A stretch of 64,000 nucleotides of DNA from Poecilobothrus nobilitatus (GCA_947095535.1 OX352774.1:240709825-240773824), one strand, 5' to 3'; positions 12,501-25,441 are shown, counted from the first letter of the stretch. A program made the numbers and translations. Notes: generated by a model not told the origin, from the sequence alone.

Positions 12501-14079
12501 TTTTTTTTTTTTTATTACTTTAATAATATTACTATTATTTATACAATAGTTATATGATATCCAAAACTTACAGACTCATTCATTAAAAAAAAAAAAACAT
12601 GAGTGTAGAGTTTCCTGATAAAAATAACGATAAAAAAAAAATATAAAGTAGAAAATAATTCCAAGTTTTTCCTCAATAATCGATACATTTCCAAGAAAAT
12701 CATATTTTTCTGTTCGTTTGTTTTTTTTTTTTTTGCTTTGTTTTTTTTACAATGAATGTTTTTTTAATATACATATTTCGTGACATTGAGTGCATTTATA
12801 GGAAGTTGTTTTTTTTTTTTTTTAGTATTTTTAAAAGTTATTTATTTAATATCTGTGATTTGTAAGACGAAATATAAATTTATATATGATTATGATAATG
12901 AAGTTTCAGAAAGAAAAAATATTCAGTTTCAGTTGTAAATTTGTTTAGCATGCAATTAAAATTTATTTTGAAGTTAACATATACTTTAAACAAGCCTATT
13001 CTGATGCCATCACCTGAATGACCCCTTAAATAAGAGGACAAGCCAAAAGAACAAGACAAAAGCTATCTAATTTTTTTATCTATATATTTAAAGCAGTATT
13101 TAATATTGCACAAATATACATAAATTCATAGATCTTTAAAATACAATAAATAAATCAGGCGAAATAAATTTTCAGTAAATACTTAAAATAGACAATTTAT
13201 ACCAACTTTCAAGTTAACCGCCCTCTATTATATATTTGCAACGACTATACAATCTAAGTCATCAATTTTATTTTTGTTCAAAAACTCACTTGTATAAATA
13301 TTTTACAGTCATAACAGTAAAACGAAAAAAAAAAAATAAAACATTCTGTTATGGTTTTTTTTTTTTTTTTTTGTTGTTTGATCGAATTTTAATACAAAAA
13401 CAATAACTAACAGACAAACAAAAAGCAAACAAAAAAAAAAAAACAAAAATATTATGCAAGTTTAATAATAAAACTGTCAGTGGTGCTGCCATCACAGTAT
13501 CGTTGGTGTTATTTCAGCGAAAAAAAAAATATATTAAAAAAATAAACTATGACGAAGTATAAAAAAATCCCCGAAAAAAAAAAAAAGAAATATATATGTA
13601 TGTAAATAAATGTCGAAAAAAAACAAAAACAATGTATACAATAATCAATGAAGAGCGGAAAAATAAATAAAAGTAAAAATTATTCAAGGTATTAAAAATT
13701 AGATCGCGAATTAAAGTGAATTATGGATAAAAATTAACCGAAAAAAAACAAAAAAACATATATTTCGCATTTATATTTTTTAATACCTGTTATCGGTTAA
13801 AATTCTCAGTAAAACTAATATAAAATATTTCGTATGTAAAACCAAAGGTTTTTGAAGACGAACATTTTCAAAAAGATAAGATAAATAACAAGTTTATTAT
13901 TATTACTAAAGTTTTGCATTAAAATTTAAAATTTTCTTAAGAATTTTTTCTTTAAAGAAAATTGTATAAAAAATTAAGAAATAAGATTTATATTTAAGAA
14001 AAATTTTTGACATAATTATAAAGTATGTATGTAAAAATATAATGTTTGAGTTTCCATTCAATGCAATTATTTAACTTTG
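8570..14079. other. AT-rich non-coding stretch
   Basis: No gene is supported. Somewhat less AT-rich islands occur at about 8760-9090, 10010-10120, 10230-10330, 10400-10520, 11570-11850 and 12975-13060. These may be worn transposon pieces, but I recognise none. The frame at 9912-10103 overlaps one island and lacks any family signature. The rest is homopolymer-rich. Confidence 0.6.
9501..9553. repeat. (AT)n microsatellite
   Basis: An uninterrupted AT run of about 53 bp, the longest in the window. It can form a hairpin with itself and is a likely site of length variation or assembly error. Confidence 0.97.
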
Positions 14080-14230
14080 AAAAATGTAAAAATAAGCAAC
14101 ATTTTTAATTTTTGATCCTTTTTAGCTCTTAAACGGTTGAGGATGCAAAAAAAGAAGATTATTCTATAATTGCAGAAAATACGAGGTATATTCAATACTA
14201 GTAAAAAAGCCCGTCATACGACGGGTATAA
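14080..14230 (-). mobile_element. DINE-like element remnant with 5' hairpin
   Basis: On the minus strand the right edge reads TTATACCCGTCGTATGACGG, with a perfect 6-bp stem CCCGTC-ATAC-GACGGG at 14210-14225. This resembles the first bases (TTATACCCGTACGATAGGAT) of the elements at 37743 and 54505. To its left, TAGCTCTTAAACGGTTGAGG is close in wording to the AGCTCATAAACAGGGGGTG block of the 3096-4706 element, in the same orientation. The left end is not defined. Confidence 0.5.
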
Positions 14231-14420
14231 GTAGAAAAATATAGCTTTTGTGAAAGTTTCTTCAGTTTTATGAACAATTTAATTTTAGTAAATTTATTCA
14301 AATACTTATATGTATTATATTTAGATATTGATAAATGTAAAATGTATTGCTAAAGTGTTTTAAATAATGAAAAACCTCAATGATGCTGTGAAGTAGTTTC
14401 TTTCAAAAATGTAATAAAAA

Positions 14421-14640
14421 TATTTTTATTCATATATCTCTATATTATGGGCTAAAATTCTGATTCTAAAATTGTACTATATTATGCCAAAATTTTTAAA
14501 AAATTAAGAAAATGTTACTTAGCAAAATTTAAATAAAAATATTATTGCAATTTTATAATGTTCTACTTAAAAATCCGAACCTTTAAAAACTTTGATTTAT
14601 ACACTGCCTTGTTTTTTCTTTCTTTTCATAGCATAACATT
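14421..14640 (+). repeat. DINE-like 3'-end unit, direct repeat 1
   Basis: A roughly 220-bp block repeated with few changes at 15091-15308. It runs from TATTTTTATTCATATATCT through TTAAGAAAATGTTACTTAGC to ACACTGCCTTGTTTTTTC and the following TTTCATAGCATAACATT. The CTGCCTTGTTT end matches the 3' terminus of the DINE-like elements at 3096 (ACATTCTACCTTGTTT) and 31608 (ACATTCTGCCTTGTTT). Confidence 0.8.
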
Positions 14641-14800
14641 TTGATATTTCTTTTTTTCTATCTGTTATGTACCTCAATATCAGATGGACTTTTCGTTCTT
14701 TTCATAGCATAACATTTTTTTTTTCCTTTTTCTATCTGTTATGTAGGTACGTAAATATCAGACGTATGTTTTTTTCTTTAAAAAACATAACATTTTAATA
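14620..14800 (+). repeat. Tandem repeat, about 76-bp unit
   Basis: TTCTTTTCATAGCATAACAT starts at 14620 and again at 14696. Each is followed by a T-rich block, TCTATCTGTTATGTA and AATATCAGA. A third, weaker unit starts near 14772. The same unit recurs at 15285-15385. Confidence 0.8.
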
Positions 14801-15090
14801 GTTCTTTTTTTCTTTAAAAATATTTAAAAACAATCAAAGTAACATTTTTGTTCTCTTTTTTTTCTATTCGTTTTTATTTTTCTTCGCAGTATTACATTTT
14901 ACTTTTTTTTTTTTGTTTTCTGTTCTTTTTTTAAATATTAAATTTATACATCAGTCTATTTAAAAAATATAAATTATAACCTATAGAACATTTTGAATTT
15001 TTTTTTGTTCGTTTATGTTTACCGTCCATTCATTCATATTAATAACTGTTGCCTATATAAAAAATAATAAATCTAATATATGTATACCCA
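14801..15090. other. T-rich spacer
   Basis: Pyrimidine-rich and AT-rich DNA between the two direct repeats. No feature is recognised. Confidence 0.6.
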
Positions 15091-15308
15091 TATTTTTATT
15101 CATATATCTATATTATGGGCTAAACTTCTGATTCTAAAATTGTACTATATTATGGCAAAATTTTTAAAAAATTAAGAAAATGTTACTTAGCAAAATTTAA
15201 ATAAAAATATTATTGCAATTTTATAATGTTCTACTTAAAAATACAACCCTCTAAAAACTTTGATTTAAACACTGCCTTGTTTTTTCTTTCATTTCATAGC
15301 ATAACATT
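15091..15308 (+). repeat. DINE-like 3'-end unit, direct repeat 2
   Basis: Second copy of the 14421-14640 block, 670 bp downstream in the same orientation, with scattered substitutions. It again ends with CACTGCCTTGTTTTTTC. Confidence 0.8.
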
Positions 15309-15385
15309 ATAATATTTATTGTTTTCTATCTGTTATATGGGTAAATATCAAATGTACGTTTCTTTCTTTTCATAGTATAACATTT
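15285..15385 (+). repeat. 76-bp tandem repeat unit, second locus
   Basis: One full and one partial copy of the unit seen at 14620-14800 (TTTCATAGCATAACATT, TCTATCTGTTAT, AAATATCA, then TTTTCATAGTATAACATTT). The direct duplication therefore included this tandem array. Confidence 0.7.
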
Positions 15386-15639
15386 GTTAAATTAACATTT
15401 AACATAACAGTAGGGCACGCTACTCAGCAGCAGCAACTTGTCTTTTATTATATTTAGATTACACATAACAGTAAATTTGGTTGTTAAATTGGCAAAAAAT
15501 TATGATACTTATAATTTAATAATTTAATCTTCCGAGCTAAGAAATTTCCTGTTGTATGGTGTTTTTTTTAAATTGAAAAAACATCCAATAGAACTTGACT
15601 TATAACAATTTCAACATATAGGGTTTTTTTTTTATAAAT

Positions 15640-15800
15640 ATTGTTTCACATTTCTGATCATTTTTTAATCAAAACTATCCATGATTAAAATTTCATTGTT
15701 GCATCTTAAGCAGTATAGAAGTTTTCTAAATAAACTGACGGACTGACAAAGTAAAACTAAAAGAGAAAATTTTAAAAAATATTATTAAAAAATGTGTCAA
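15640..15800 (-). mobile_element. Eroded 5' region of a DINE-like element
   Basis: Same orientation and wording order as 4560-4700. ACTATCCATGATTAAAATTT is followed by a GCAGTATAGAAGTTTTCTAA block, then AACTGACGGACTGACAAAGT and AAACTAA, with an ATGTG end. The element is degenerate and its 3' part is not recognisable. Confidence 0.6.
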
Positions 15801-18800
15801 AAATTAAAATTTTGACGCAAATATGTCGTTTTTATTTTTGGTACAGAACTGAACTAGTTTTTTAAAATTTTAAATCGATTGAGTGACTCATTTATTATAA
15901 TATGATAACAGAAATCTGATAAAAAAAAAATTTTTTTTTTTTGTTTTGTATCAACTTACATTTTAAATAAGCGAATTATATTTCTAAAAAAATGACAAAT
16001 GCAATTATAGCGAAAATAAAATTTTGAAAGTAGAAAAAAGTAAATATGTATAATACGGAATTGTACTTACAGAGCTGCATAAATGTATTTATTTTATTCT
16101 GAGATCGTTCGTTGTCAATATTCTAAATCTCATTTTTAATTCTTAATATTAATCAAACCAAATTTTAATTATTCTAAAATGTTAAAAGGTTACGCATCTA
16201 AAACTATATAGTATATATCTACCCTAATTTAAAAAAAAAATCTTTAAAATTTTTTTTTCTGTTTTTATTAGAGTAATTAGGTAACAAAGTTAATTTTCCG
16301 AAAGTAAAAATATAATTTATAAAATTTCATTATAAAAGTATTGTAGGTTAAAGCTAGTTATTCTTCATGAATTTTTCTTGGTTTAAAATTTCCTTAACAT
16401 GCAGCAGCAAGGAGTACATATATACATATAAAAAATTGTATCTATGAATTTCTAAATTTCGCATTTCATTTTTTTTTTTTTTTTTGTGCAATACTATGTC
16501 AATTATTTTGTTACATATTTTGAAGAAAAATTAGATCCCAATTAAGAAAATATTTAAAAAAGAAAATATTTAAAAAAATAATTTAAAAATATCATAAATT
16601 TTTTTATTTTTGAATGAAAAATCAATATATGAATACAACAACAAAATAATTTAAATATCATAACATGAATTTATAATCAATATTGAACTTTTATAATAAT
16701 ATTGAACTATTTGACGGTCAAATAAATTTACAATATAGGAAAACAAAAAAAAAAAAAAAAAACACAAAAAGAAAAAAAAATGGATATAAACGATTTTAAC
16801 AATTTTGTTTTTAAACTGATATAAACTTTCTGTTAAAATAAATTCCTTGGAAAAGGTTAAGTATATATCAACAAATATATTAAAATAAATATGTACATAT
16901 AATACATAATAGTATATATCATATGTAATTAATTACCTATATCATATGGATATGTAATAAAGATATATCCTTATAATATTATTACGCCATAATGTTTAAA
17001 TATTGATGACTCAGATAATCTTAATATTATTATTTTGAAATTTAATCAAACTAGAGCGAATTAATTATGTTATTTTTTTCTTTTTTAGTTTTTATGATTT
17101 TATTTTTGTTCAAAGTTTATGGTTCTTTTAATATCACGTTATTGCATAATACCAGAACAAAAAAAAAAAAAAAATAAAACACAAAAAAAAAAAACAACAA
17201 ATAGTAAACAAAAGTAAGGAGAGGAGACAAAACACAAAAAGAATTTTTTTTTTTTATGTAAAAATTTTCTCACTTTTGACATTTGCAATATACGATGTAT
17301 TAAAAAAAAAAAAAAATACTTGAATATATTTTTGTTTTTTCTTGTCAAAAATTAGTTTTAGTACAATCATACAATATGCTATTTTATTCAATTTATATAC
17401 ATACATTACTAATATAGTATTTTTATACTTTCTTATTATCTTTCTCTTTCTGTTTGTACCTGTTGTAAAAACAAAAAAAAAAAACAAACAAAAATAAAAA
17501 CTTATCCAAGGTAATTCTGAAAATTGACTCCCAAAAAAAAAAAAAATAACAAAAACAGAAAAAAAAAAAATAAAACTGCTTTGTACTAAAAATGGTATTC
17601 AGGAATTTTGATATGTCAGTGAATTATTAACATTAACATTAATGTATGATAATAAATATAGTATGTATGACAACTAATTTATGATTTAAACTTTTCAATA
17701 TATGAAATATATATATATATACTTAAAAGTTAAAATATATATATTTATTTACACCACACAAAATTTATATGTATACATATGTGCATATTTTGTATTTATA
17801 TATTTCATTATAGGTATATACATATTTTGTGTTGGTATTATTATGTGTGTAAAAACAAGATAAGTGTAAGTAAACACTGTAATTGCACTTTCATTGAGAT
17901 TTTGTCACAAAAAAAAAAAAAACAAAAAAAAAAACAAATTAAACAGAAAAAAAAAAAATCATAAAAACAACAAAAATGGCTACAATTAAAAACATTGTCT
18001 AAATATAGATATTGGTCGGTATTAACGACCTAGTTTTCCTTAACAGTTTTCTTTTAATTTTTGTTTTTTTTTTTTGTTTTTCTGTAGAATTTTGGAGAAT
18101 ATCCAGTTTAGCGCCATAATATTTTGTTTTTCAATTGCAATTTTTTAATTTTTTTTGTGTGCTTTTTTTTTCTTTTTTTTGTTCATATTTGAATGTTTAA
18201 GTATTCAATTCTATAGCAAAAAGCAAAGAAATTAAATTTAACTATGCTGGATTCATGTTGTTTTATATGTAAGTTAATAATTGTCTAGGGTAAAATTGAA
18301 TTTAAATTGATGTGCGTTGTATTTTTTAATTTTGTCTGTTGGTGAAATCCCATACTTATAAGTATATCAACGAAACAGTGGCCTTAAATTATATTTGAAA
18401 TCAATTTAACTTTAATGGAATATATTAGAAATAAAAAAAAATTTGTAAAGTGAAGAATACATTTTCAATGATATTTGTAATTACCATTTAAGTATTTATT
18501 TTGGCAAAATCTCAAAATTAAGATGAACAAATTGCATAGAAAAATAAAAATAATTAGTTCAACTATTTTCAAGGTATTACTGTAGAAGTAAAGTGTATAG
18601 TAGAGTGTATTATAGATTTAGTTAGATATAAAGAAAAATGTTTGAATTACAATTATTAAATTTAATTATGTATAGCCACTAGTATAAAAAAAATTGTGAA
18701 CTTGATTTAAATGGAAGGTGGTCAAATTCTTCTTATATATGCAAATTAAATACGTGTGACGCCATCTTTATATATTATCGTCTAATGATACTAATAGGTA

Positions 18801-20559
18801 GATACTAATTTATAGGTTGATTTTTTTTTTTTAAATTTTTATATTTAAGTAGGTATTTATTATTTATTGTCCTAAATTAGATTTTTTAATTGCAAAGTGA
18901 TTAAAAATGATGAAAATTTCTTTTAGTGAAGAATCAATTTTAAAAAAGAACGTATTTATGCTATGGATATATGGTTAATAATTTATCTTTATTTTATATT
19001 AAATATCGTTTTCAATCATTGTCTATATTATATGTACATATACGTGACAAAAAGGACAGAAAAGTGTTTTTCGATTTGTCGGAAAGTGTTTTTTAAAGTT
19101 TATATGGGATAAAACAAAGGTACACACGCAGTGGCTCGGAAAATAAATTTATATATATATACAAGATGTGACAATTCAAAACAGATCAAATTATTGGTTT
19201 ATAACAAAAAGAATTGATTCTTACCTTAACTTTAGAGTATAAGTTAATGAAAGAAAAAAAAATTCAGTATAATTTTTTATCTTATCCATTTGTTTGATAA
19301 TCACTGTAATTTCATAATATATTTTATTGATATAATCCTTACTTATCTTTCATAATAACACTTTATTATACTGCAACTCACTTAAATGAAACCAAATCAA
19401 CACTTACGTGTATTTACAAAAATAAAATGCAATTTTGAACTATTTTCTCAACAAATAATTGAGAAAAATTCACAAAAAAAAAAACTTTAAAAGTAGTTTA
19501 AAAACATTTTTACCTATTACCATGACAGTAATTGTAACACTATTGTAACAGTATAATTATTAAATTTACCACAAAAATTAGTGTTTTGTTGATGAATGAT
19601 AGAATTGTTAAATTCATCATCACCACAATATTTCACAGTAATAAAATTGATCTTTTCTTAAGACCGCAAAACATTGAAAACATCATGATTTGAACATTAG
19701 AAATACATATATTATAATATATATATATTATATAATGTACATATCTATTCTAGGGAGCAGGGATGGGTAATACAATGGTTAAGACCAAGTAAAAAATACA
19801 TCAAACATCCGTTGTTTATAAGTGAAAGAATTAAAACAAAAAAAAAAGTCAATATGTATTCTAATGATATGTTGCTACTATATACAATAAGATTTTTCTT
19901 TTTTTTTCTAATGAATTTTCTATTATTGATTCTACAATAATAAATAACCTTTATTTTCCAACCTGTAGATTTGATATTCCACCTTGTCCTTGTAGTTGTT
20001 ATAAGGGTGGTCAGATTACAATAAAATAATCCCTTATTAAGAAAAATTTTAGATTTTCTATAAGTTTATTACAAATTAAAACAAAAAAAAACTATACTAA
20101 CAAAACCTAAATATAAAGGATGAAAATATATTTAAAAGAAAACTTAATTTAACTTAAAACGCAACAGAGAGTTCAGAATTTAAAAATACAATTTTTTTTT
20201 ATTTATAATCGATTTATTATATGGATTAATCGTAATTTATAAGTTGTTAGATTGAAAAGAAAATAAAATCTAATTTAGATAGGTCCAGAATTTATATTAC
20301 ACTTCAACTTCAATTCTAAATATTACATTGCTCTCTGTTCCATATGCATACTAAACTTTAAGTCAATCAAAATTCAAACGGAATATAATCATTTAAAATA
20401 TAATTTGAGCGGCAAAAACATTCGACTTACTATTCATTGGGGATGATTGATAAGTCAATGATAATAGAATTCAAACTGTACTAAATATATATCCACAAGG
20501 AAAGCGTTACTTTGGAAGGAAATAACAGATATTGTAAATAACAAATGAACCTTGTGCAA
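15801..20559. other. AT-rich non-coding stretch
   Basis: No gene is supported. Minus-strand frames at 17139-17487 and the plus frame at 17779-17964 are Phe/Lys-rich translations of homopolymers. A segment near 19755 (AGCAGGGATGGGTAATAC) recalls hAT ends, but no partner end is found. Confidence 0.65.
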
Positions 20560-21050
20560 CATCAGAAGACTGATATGGTCCAAAATCGATTTAAGACGAT
20601 CTAATGATTTGCTTTTTCTTAAAAGGGCAGATATTGGAATGACAATTAGTATAATCATCGGTCACTGTTTAATAGGGAAGCATGCCAAAAGATTTCGCTT
20701 ATCCGCAAACAACTACTGTAGATAATGCTAAGATGAAAGAGAGGAGGAAACGACTCTTACAACGAGATGTAGGAGGAAACGACTCTTACAACGAGATGTA
20801 GGAGGAAACGACTCTTCAATTTCTTTGCATTTGTACAGAATTGTCGGCTAAAAGAAACACCTATTTGAGACAATATCTCTTCAACAATCTCAGTGATCTA
20901 GAAGATAAAAATGTGAAGAGCATTCTTCGCTTTGCAAAAAGCTCAAATTGGTTTTAACGAGTGGGATAGAAAACTTCCTATGTGGTATCACAATGGACCA
21001 AATACGGTCTATGTGTTCCTTCCCGGCAGCCATTTTAGATTAGGTACCTA
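20560..21050 (+). pseudogene. Decayed non-LTR retrotransposon tail
   Basis: A worn relative of the 3296-3718 insert. In one frame, LLFLKRADIGM and SIIIGHCLIGKHAKRF match the post-RNase-H segment. An interrupted knuckle start (YCR, stop, C) follows. After the internal tandem repeat, QFLCICTELSAKRN and YLFNNLSDLEDKN give the rest of the knuckle and C-terminus, ending SSNWF and a stop near 20957. The 3' UTR has GTGGTATCACAATGGACCAA, parallel to GTGGTATCAAAATGG in the other copy. Stops, frame changes and the 29-bp repeat make it non-functional. The left limit is uncertain, and no target duplication was found. Confidence 0.75.
20742..20816 (+). repeat. 29-bp tandem repeat inside the non-LTR relic
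   Basis: The unit from AGGAGGAAACGACTC to AACGAGATGT occurs exactly at 20742-20770 and 20771-20799, with a 17-bp partial third copy at 20800-20816. It lies where the Cys/His knuckle would be encoded. The copies are identical although the surrounding relic is strongly decayed, so the amplification looks recent. Confidence 0.95.
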
Positions 21051-23835
21051 TCCATATGGTAAAAAATAATAATAATTGGCATCCCTAAATCTATCTTTGT
21101 GCCAATATTGTTGAATTAAATTTTGATGATTTTACTTGATAATTGGTTTAACACAAAATTGAACAAAAATCAAATTGAATATACGTTTGAATATACAAGA
21201 TGCGAAAGAGAATAATTGTTTTAAACTATAAGGTAACACCATTTTATGAATGAATGAATATACATATACCTTACCTACTACAAGAAACTTTGGTTAGAAT
21301 AGTTGGTTTTTTTTAATATAGAATGCATATTGAAATGAAATCAGTAATTTTTTTTTTTTTTTGTTTTTCCTTTAAAATTTCTATAAAAATTTGTAAAATC
21401 AAATGAACTGGAAATATTCAGTATTGACTCAAATTAGTCTGAATGAAAAAACAAAACAATAATAAAAATGGTTAAACATCGATTTTCTATAGACCAATTT
21501 TTTGTTCTGATTGATTTGAGGCAATCTTAAATGAAAGTCAACTGTTGAAAAAAAAATAAACCTATAAATATAATAAAAAAAAGGTATAAATTTAGTAAAG
21601 AAGAAGATGCAATTTATCAGAAACAAAAAAAATATTGAAAATTGTAATACAAAAAAAAATAAAAAAACAAACCAAAGAAGAAGTTTTTATTGTCACCTCA
21701 TGACAATTCAAGACAAAACGAACCAAAAAAAAAGAAAAAAAAAATGAAATTAATTTTCGATTTCATATTGAAATGAAAGAAGAGAAAATCAGGTCAATTT
21801 TTTGTATTGAAATAAATAGATACAACAAGTACATGAGTATAGTTACATCTTACACTATATATATATATATATATACTATATATAGTTGAAAAGAGGAAGA
21901 GAACAAAATATTTAAATATCTTTTGTTTTTTTTTTTTGTACGGATTTAAAGATACAATTTAACAACCATTTATGGTTATTGAAATTAGGTCTGAAAATTG
22001 ACATTGAATAATTTAACACAAATTGAATGAAACGTGCATTGGAATTAGATCAACTTTTTTTTTTTTTTTTTTTGGTTTTTCGTTATTTCAATGCTACAAA
22101 TTCTATTAGAAGTTTTTAAATTGTATATTTCAATAATGTAACTATAAGAGATTTTATAAAAAAAATTTCAAGAATTACCATATATGTATATAGAAAAAGG
22201 AGAATGATTGGCATAAAACTGTTTTACTTTCTTTTTTGAATTTGAAAAGCCCATTTATAGGTAAATAAAAAAAAAAGAAAAAATACCAAATGGCCAAATG
22301 TTAAGTGTTCATTTTGCTAAATGTCATTTTGTTATGTGTATTTTTTGCAAAATGTCCAGTTGTTAAGTGAAAGTTGTCAAGTATATTGTAGCCATTTAAA
22401 AGATATTTATCAAGACCTTTATTAAAACAACACTTACAAAATAAGAAGGGTTATATTCATCTAGTAAAGATACGGTTCCTAAGAATCTTAAATTTAATTA
22501 CGAATGGTTAAAAATTTTTTAACTTAGATGTATTTTATTAAAAACTTTAAAATAAAGAGTTTCCATTATAAAAGACTTAAAACTTAGGTAAATGATAAGA
22601 TAACTAATTGATAATAAAATGATCATCTTGAATTCAATGTTATCAACTATGTAGTTTGTAATACAGAAAAATATTTTAAAATAACTATAATAAAACCTGT
22701 ACATAACTATACACATTTTAGAAACTGACATATAGTACACACATTAGAACCTGAAGAAAATTTTTGTAATTTATGTACATTAACAACTAAAAAATTTCCT
22801 TTAAAAAAAAACTATTAATAAATTACAATGAATTTTTTTTTTTGGTTCATACTCCTTTAAAGTTTTCAAACATTAAAAAGGAACTCCTTTTTTTGTTTTT
22901 TTGGAATATTATTATGTACATTAAAACAAAACTGCATGAACTTACAAAAATTTTTGAAAAAATGAAATATCTTAAATATTTCGTTTTTATTCGTAACAAG
23001 GATATTGTTAAAAGAAGAGCATTGTTGCACAAGTTATTTCAATTGCACGAAAAACAAATGAATGAATGAGTGAATAAAAAAAAAAAAAAAAAAAATTAGA
23101 TCTTCATAATCCAAGAACATGTTAAAAACATATCTACGTACATATATGCGAATATTTTTGTGGTATTGGATTGAATTAAAAAAAATTTTAGTATACTTTA
23201 AGTAATTTTCTATGATAATAAACAAGAAGTATTTTAAGAATTTTTTTTTCTTTTATACTTTGAGAAATGATAAAAATAGATACAAATAGTAACAGTGATT
23301 TAAGTTCCAAATAAATTTTGTAATGCTTAAAAAAACTATTCTTTATAACTTTAGAAATACTATAACATTCAATTCTCTAAAAAACAAAAAAAAAAAATAT
23401 ATAAAAGAAATAATTTTTGTTAAAATAAAAATAAATACACTTTTACCAGAAAAAAATTTATATCATATACATAATGTATATGTACAACAGAATCATTTAA
23501 TAAGAACACGAGGTATTGTTGGTGGTTCAAGAATGAAAATAAAGTGAAAATAATTATTTTTTGTTTGTTTATTTGTTAGCATTGAACTGTACCAAAAATA
23601 ATGAGATTTTATTCTTTTGAGATTTTACTGTATATACAAAAACTAAATTCCAAATATTGCAATTTTAATTAAAGTTAAAAATTTTCGTTGCGGTTAGAAT
23701 TTTTTTTTATCTCAAATAATTTTGAAAAAAAAATTTTTTTTTATTTTTAATGGTACATACATATGTATTTCAATATTTTAGATACATATATGTTATTACT
23801 GATCAATATGAATTCATATCGCCAAATATATCAAA
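21051..23835. other. AT-rich non-coding stretch with two odd open frames
   Basis: Mostly homopolymer-rich DNA. At 22285-22385 an imperfect run of AAATG/TTAAGTG phrases repeats locally (TTAAGTGTTCATTTTGCTAA, then AAATGTCATTTTGTTATGTG, then AAAATGTCCAGTTGTTAAGT). Plus-strand frames at 22842-23069 and 23323-23547 are less biased than others but match no family I know. Confidence 0.55.
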
Positions 23836-24005
23836 GGACACGTCATAACAGTGACAAGGAAATTATACAGCTTTTTTTTTCAGGCGTGGTTGTAAATGTC
23901 ACAAGGGGGAATTATTCTTACGACGTGTGTAGGATTTAAATCTATAATCCCTCGGTGTTTATAGCGTATTTTATACGCTCTTATCCACTAGGCCACCGAG
24001 ACCCC
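23836..24005 (-). mobile_element. tRNA-derived SINE, copy 1
   Basis: Minus-strand SINE. The tRNA-like 5' part begins near GGGGTCTCGG and has an exact A box TGGCCTAGTGG (complement of 23985-23995) followed by ATAAGAGCG. The B box is degenerate (GATTTAAATCC). The body contains ACACGTCGTAAGAATAA and CCACGCCTG. The expected A-rich 3' tail is absent, and the end reads TCACTGTTATGACGTGTCC. ATCAAA flanks both sides (23830-23835 and about 24005-24010), a possible but weak target duplication. Confidence 0.85.
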
Positions 24006-25319
24006 ATCAAACAATTTGTATTTAAAAATAAAAATTAAATAAAAAAAAATGAATTATATTAAAAAAAAAAAAAATCCTTAATTTCGTTGTTACGTTAATG
24101 ACTCAAGAGTTTCTTAAAAAACGAAATTAAACTTTATATAAATTAAAAAATTTTAAATATCTATTAGTCCAGGACTAAGATATAATAAAATTTTAAACTG
24201 TTAAACCATATCCGGAATATAATGTCTAAAAATACCCACAATAATATAGTTATATTTATTTATACCCAAGTATATAAACAGAATAAATAAACCTTAATAA
24301 AATAAAAATAAAACTAAATGACTAAATTACATGAAATTAACATGAATTTTATTATTTATTAACCCACTTGAGTATAATTTTCTAAGATTTTTGTTTTTTT
24401 TTTTTAAAAACAACACCATTTGGATTGGGTTTTTGTATTACATACATATTACACTTCTTTAAAATTCAGTAGTTTATCCTATAGATAAAAACATATAAAA
24501 GAAAAACCCATGGATAACCGCGAGAGAAAAACACAAAAAAAAAAAATAAAAAAATAGAAAGTTTAATACAGACAATTGACAAGGATATTGCACATACTAA
24601 TACAATGACATATATGACAAATAACATAATAATATGTAACAAAATCCTAATTACTTATTGCTAAATTAAATTTTAATTAATGATAGTTTTAAGCATATAT
24701 CTTTATATTATATATTAAAATGTAAATAAACTAGATATTATAGATATTCTGAAAGTATATACATATATTTAATATAATATATGTCTGTTTTTTTAGTTGA
24801 ATATATGAACTGTATATGAATACAAATATCTCGTTAAAATTTAAATAAAGATTACAATATGTTATCTGGAGATTACAATATATTGGAGTATGGTGGTACA
24901 ATCATATAAAACATTTGAAACAATTATTAATTTTTTTTTAGTTGATTAGTTTAAATTGATTGATTAAATAAAATAATAGTGCTGTGAATTATTTTTAATT
25001 GACTTTACCAATATTCTATAAATTCTTTTTGAAGTATTGATAATTACAAATATCTTATAGGTGTTTTGTAGAAGTCTAACCAAGTGTTCTAATAAAAGTT
25101 CTCAAAGAGAATCTCTAAGAGAATTTTACGCTTACTACGTCAACAGTTTAAAAGACTTTCTAAGCGACTTTTAAAAAGTGTGTTGTAATTGAAAGGTGGA
25201 TTTATGAATTTGCAATATCATATTATTAAATATTTATACATGTATCTTATTATTTTGTTTATACGTATTTAATATATTTACATTATGGAGCAAGAAGGAT
25301 TTTGTTTTTTTTGATTAAC
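24006..25319. other. AT-rich non-coding stretch
   Basis: No gene or named repeat is seen. A slightly richer island near 25070-25190 is unrecognised. Confidence 0.65.
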
Positions 25320-25441
25320 AAGCGAAACTTTTCACAGTAATTTTCCCTATAATTAAAAACACTTGCTATATGTGAAGGTTTTAAATCCGCACACCCTTGT
25401 TTAATAAGGCATATGCTTAACCACTAGATCACCGATGCCCT
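25320..25441 (-). mobile_element. Old, degraded copy of the tRNA-derived SINE
   Basis: The minus strand reads GGGCATCGGTGATCTAGTGG, with an A box TGATCTAGTGG (complement of 25421-25431), then TTAAGCATATGCC and a damaged B box region (GGATTTAAAACC). Weaker body similarity follows through TACTGTGAAAAGTTTCGC. It lacks a recognisable tail or target duplication. It could be a separate tRNA-derived family, but the order of blocks matches the other copies. Confidence 0.6.

Noticed and set aside
17139..17487. Overlapping minus-strand open frames rich in Phe and Lys
   Set aside because: They are translations of A and T runs. There are no domains and no balanced composition, and frames of this kind recur at most homopolymer clusters in the window.
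19750..19800. CAGGGATGGGTAATAC as a hAT terminal repeat
   Set aside because: No matching inverted end or 8-bp duplication was found within a plausible distance.
23500..23540. RGIVGG resembling the activation site of trypsin-like proteases
   Set aside because: Only six residues, with a stop soon after. No catalytic motifs lie in reach on either side.
23920..24000. Possible tRNA gene on the minus strand
   Set aside because: A and B boxes are present, but the arms do not pair into a cloverleaf, the same head occurs in other copies with a common body, and tails or target duplications show it is a SINE.
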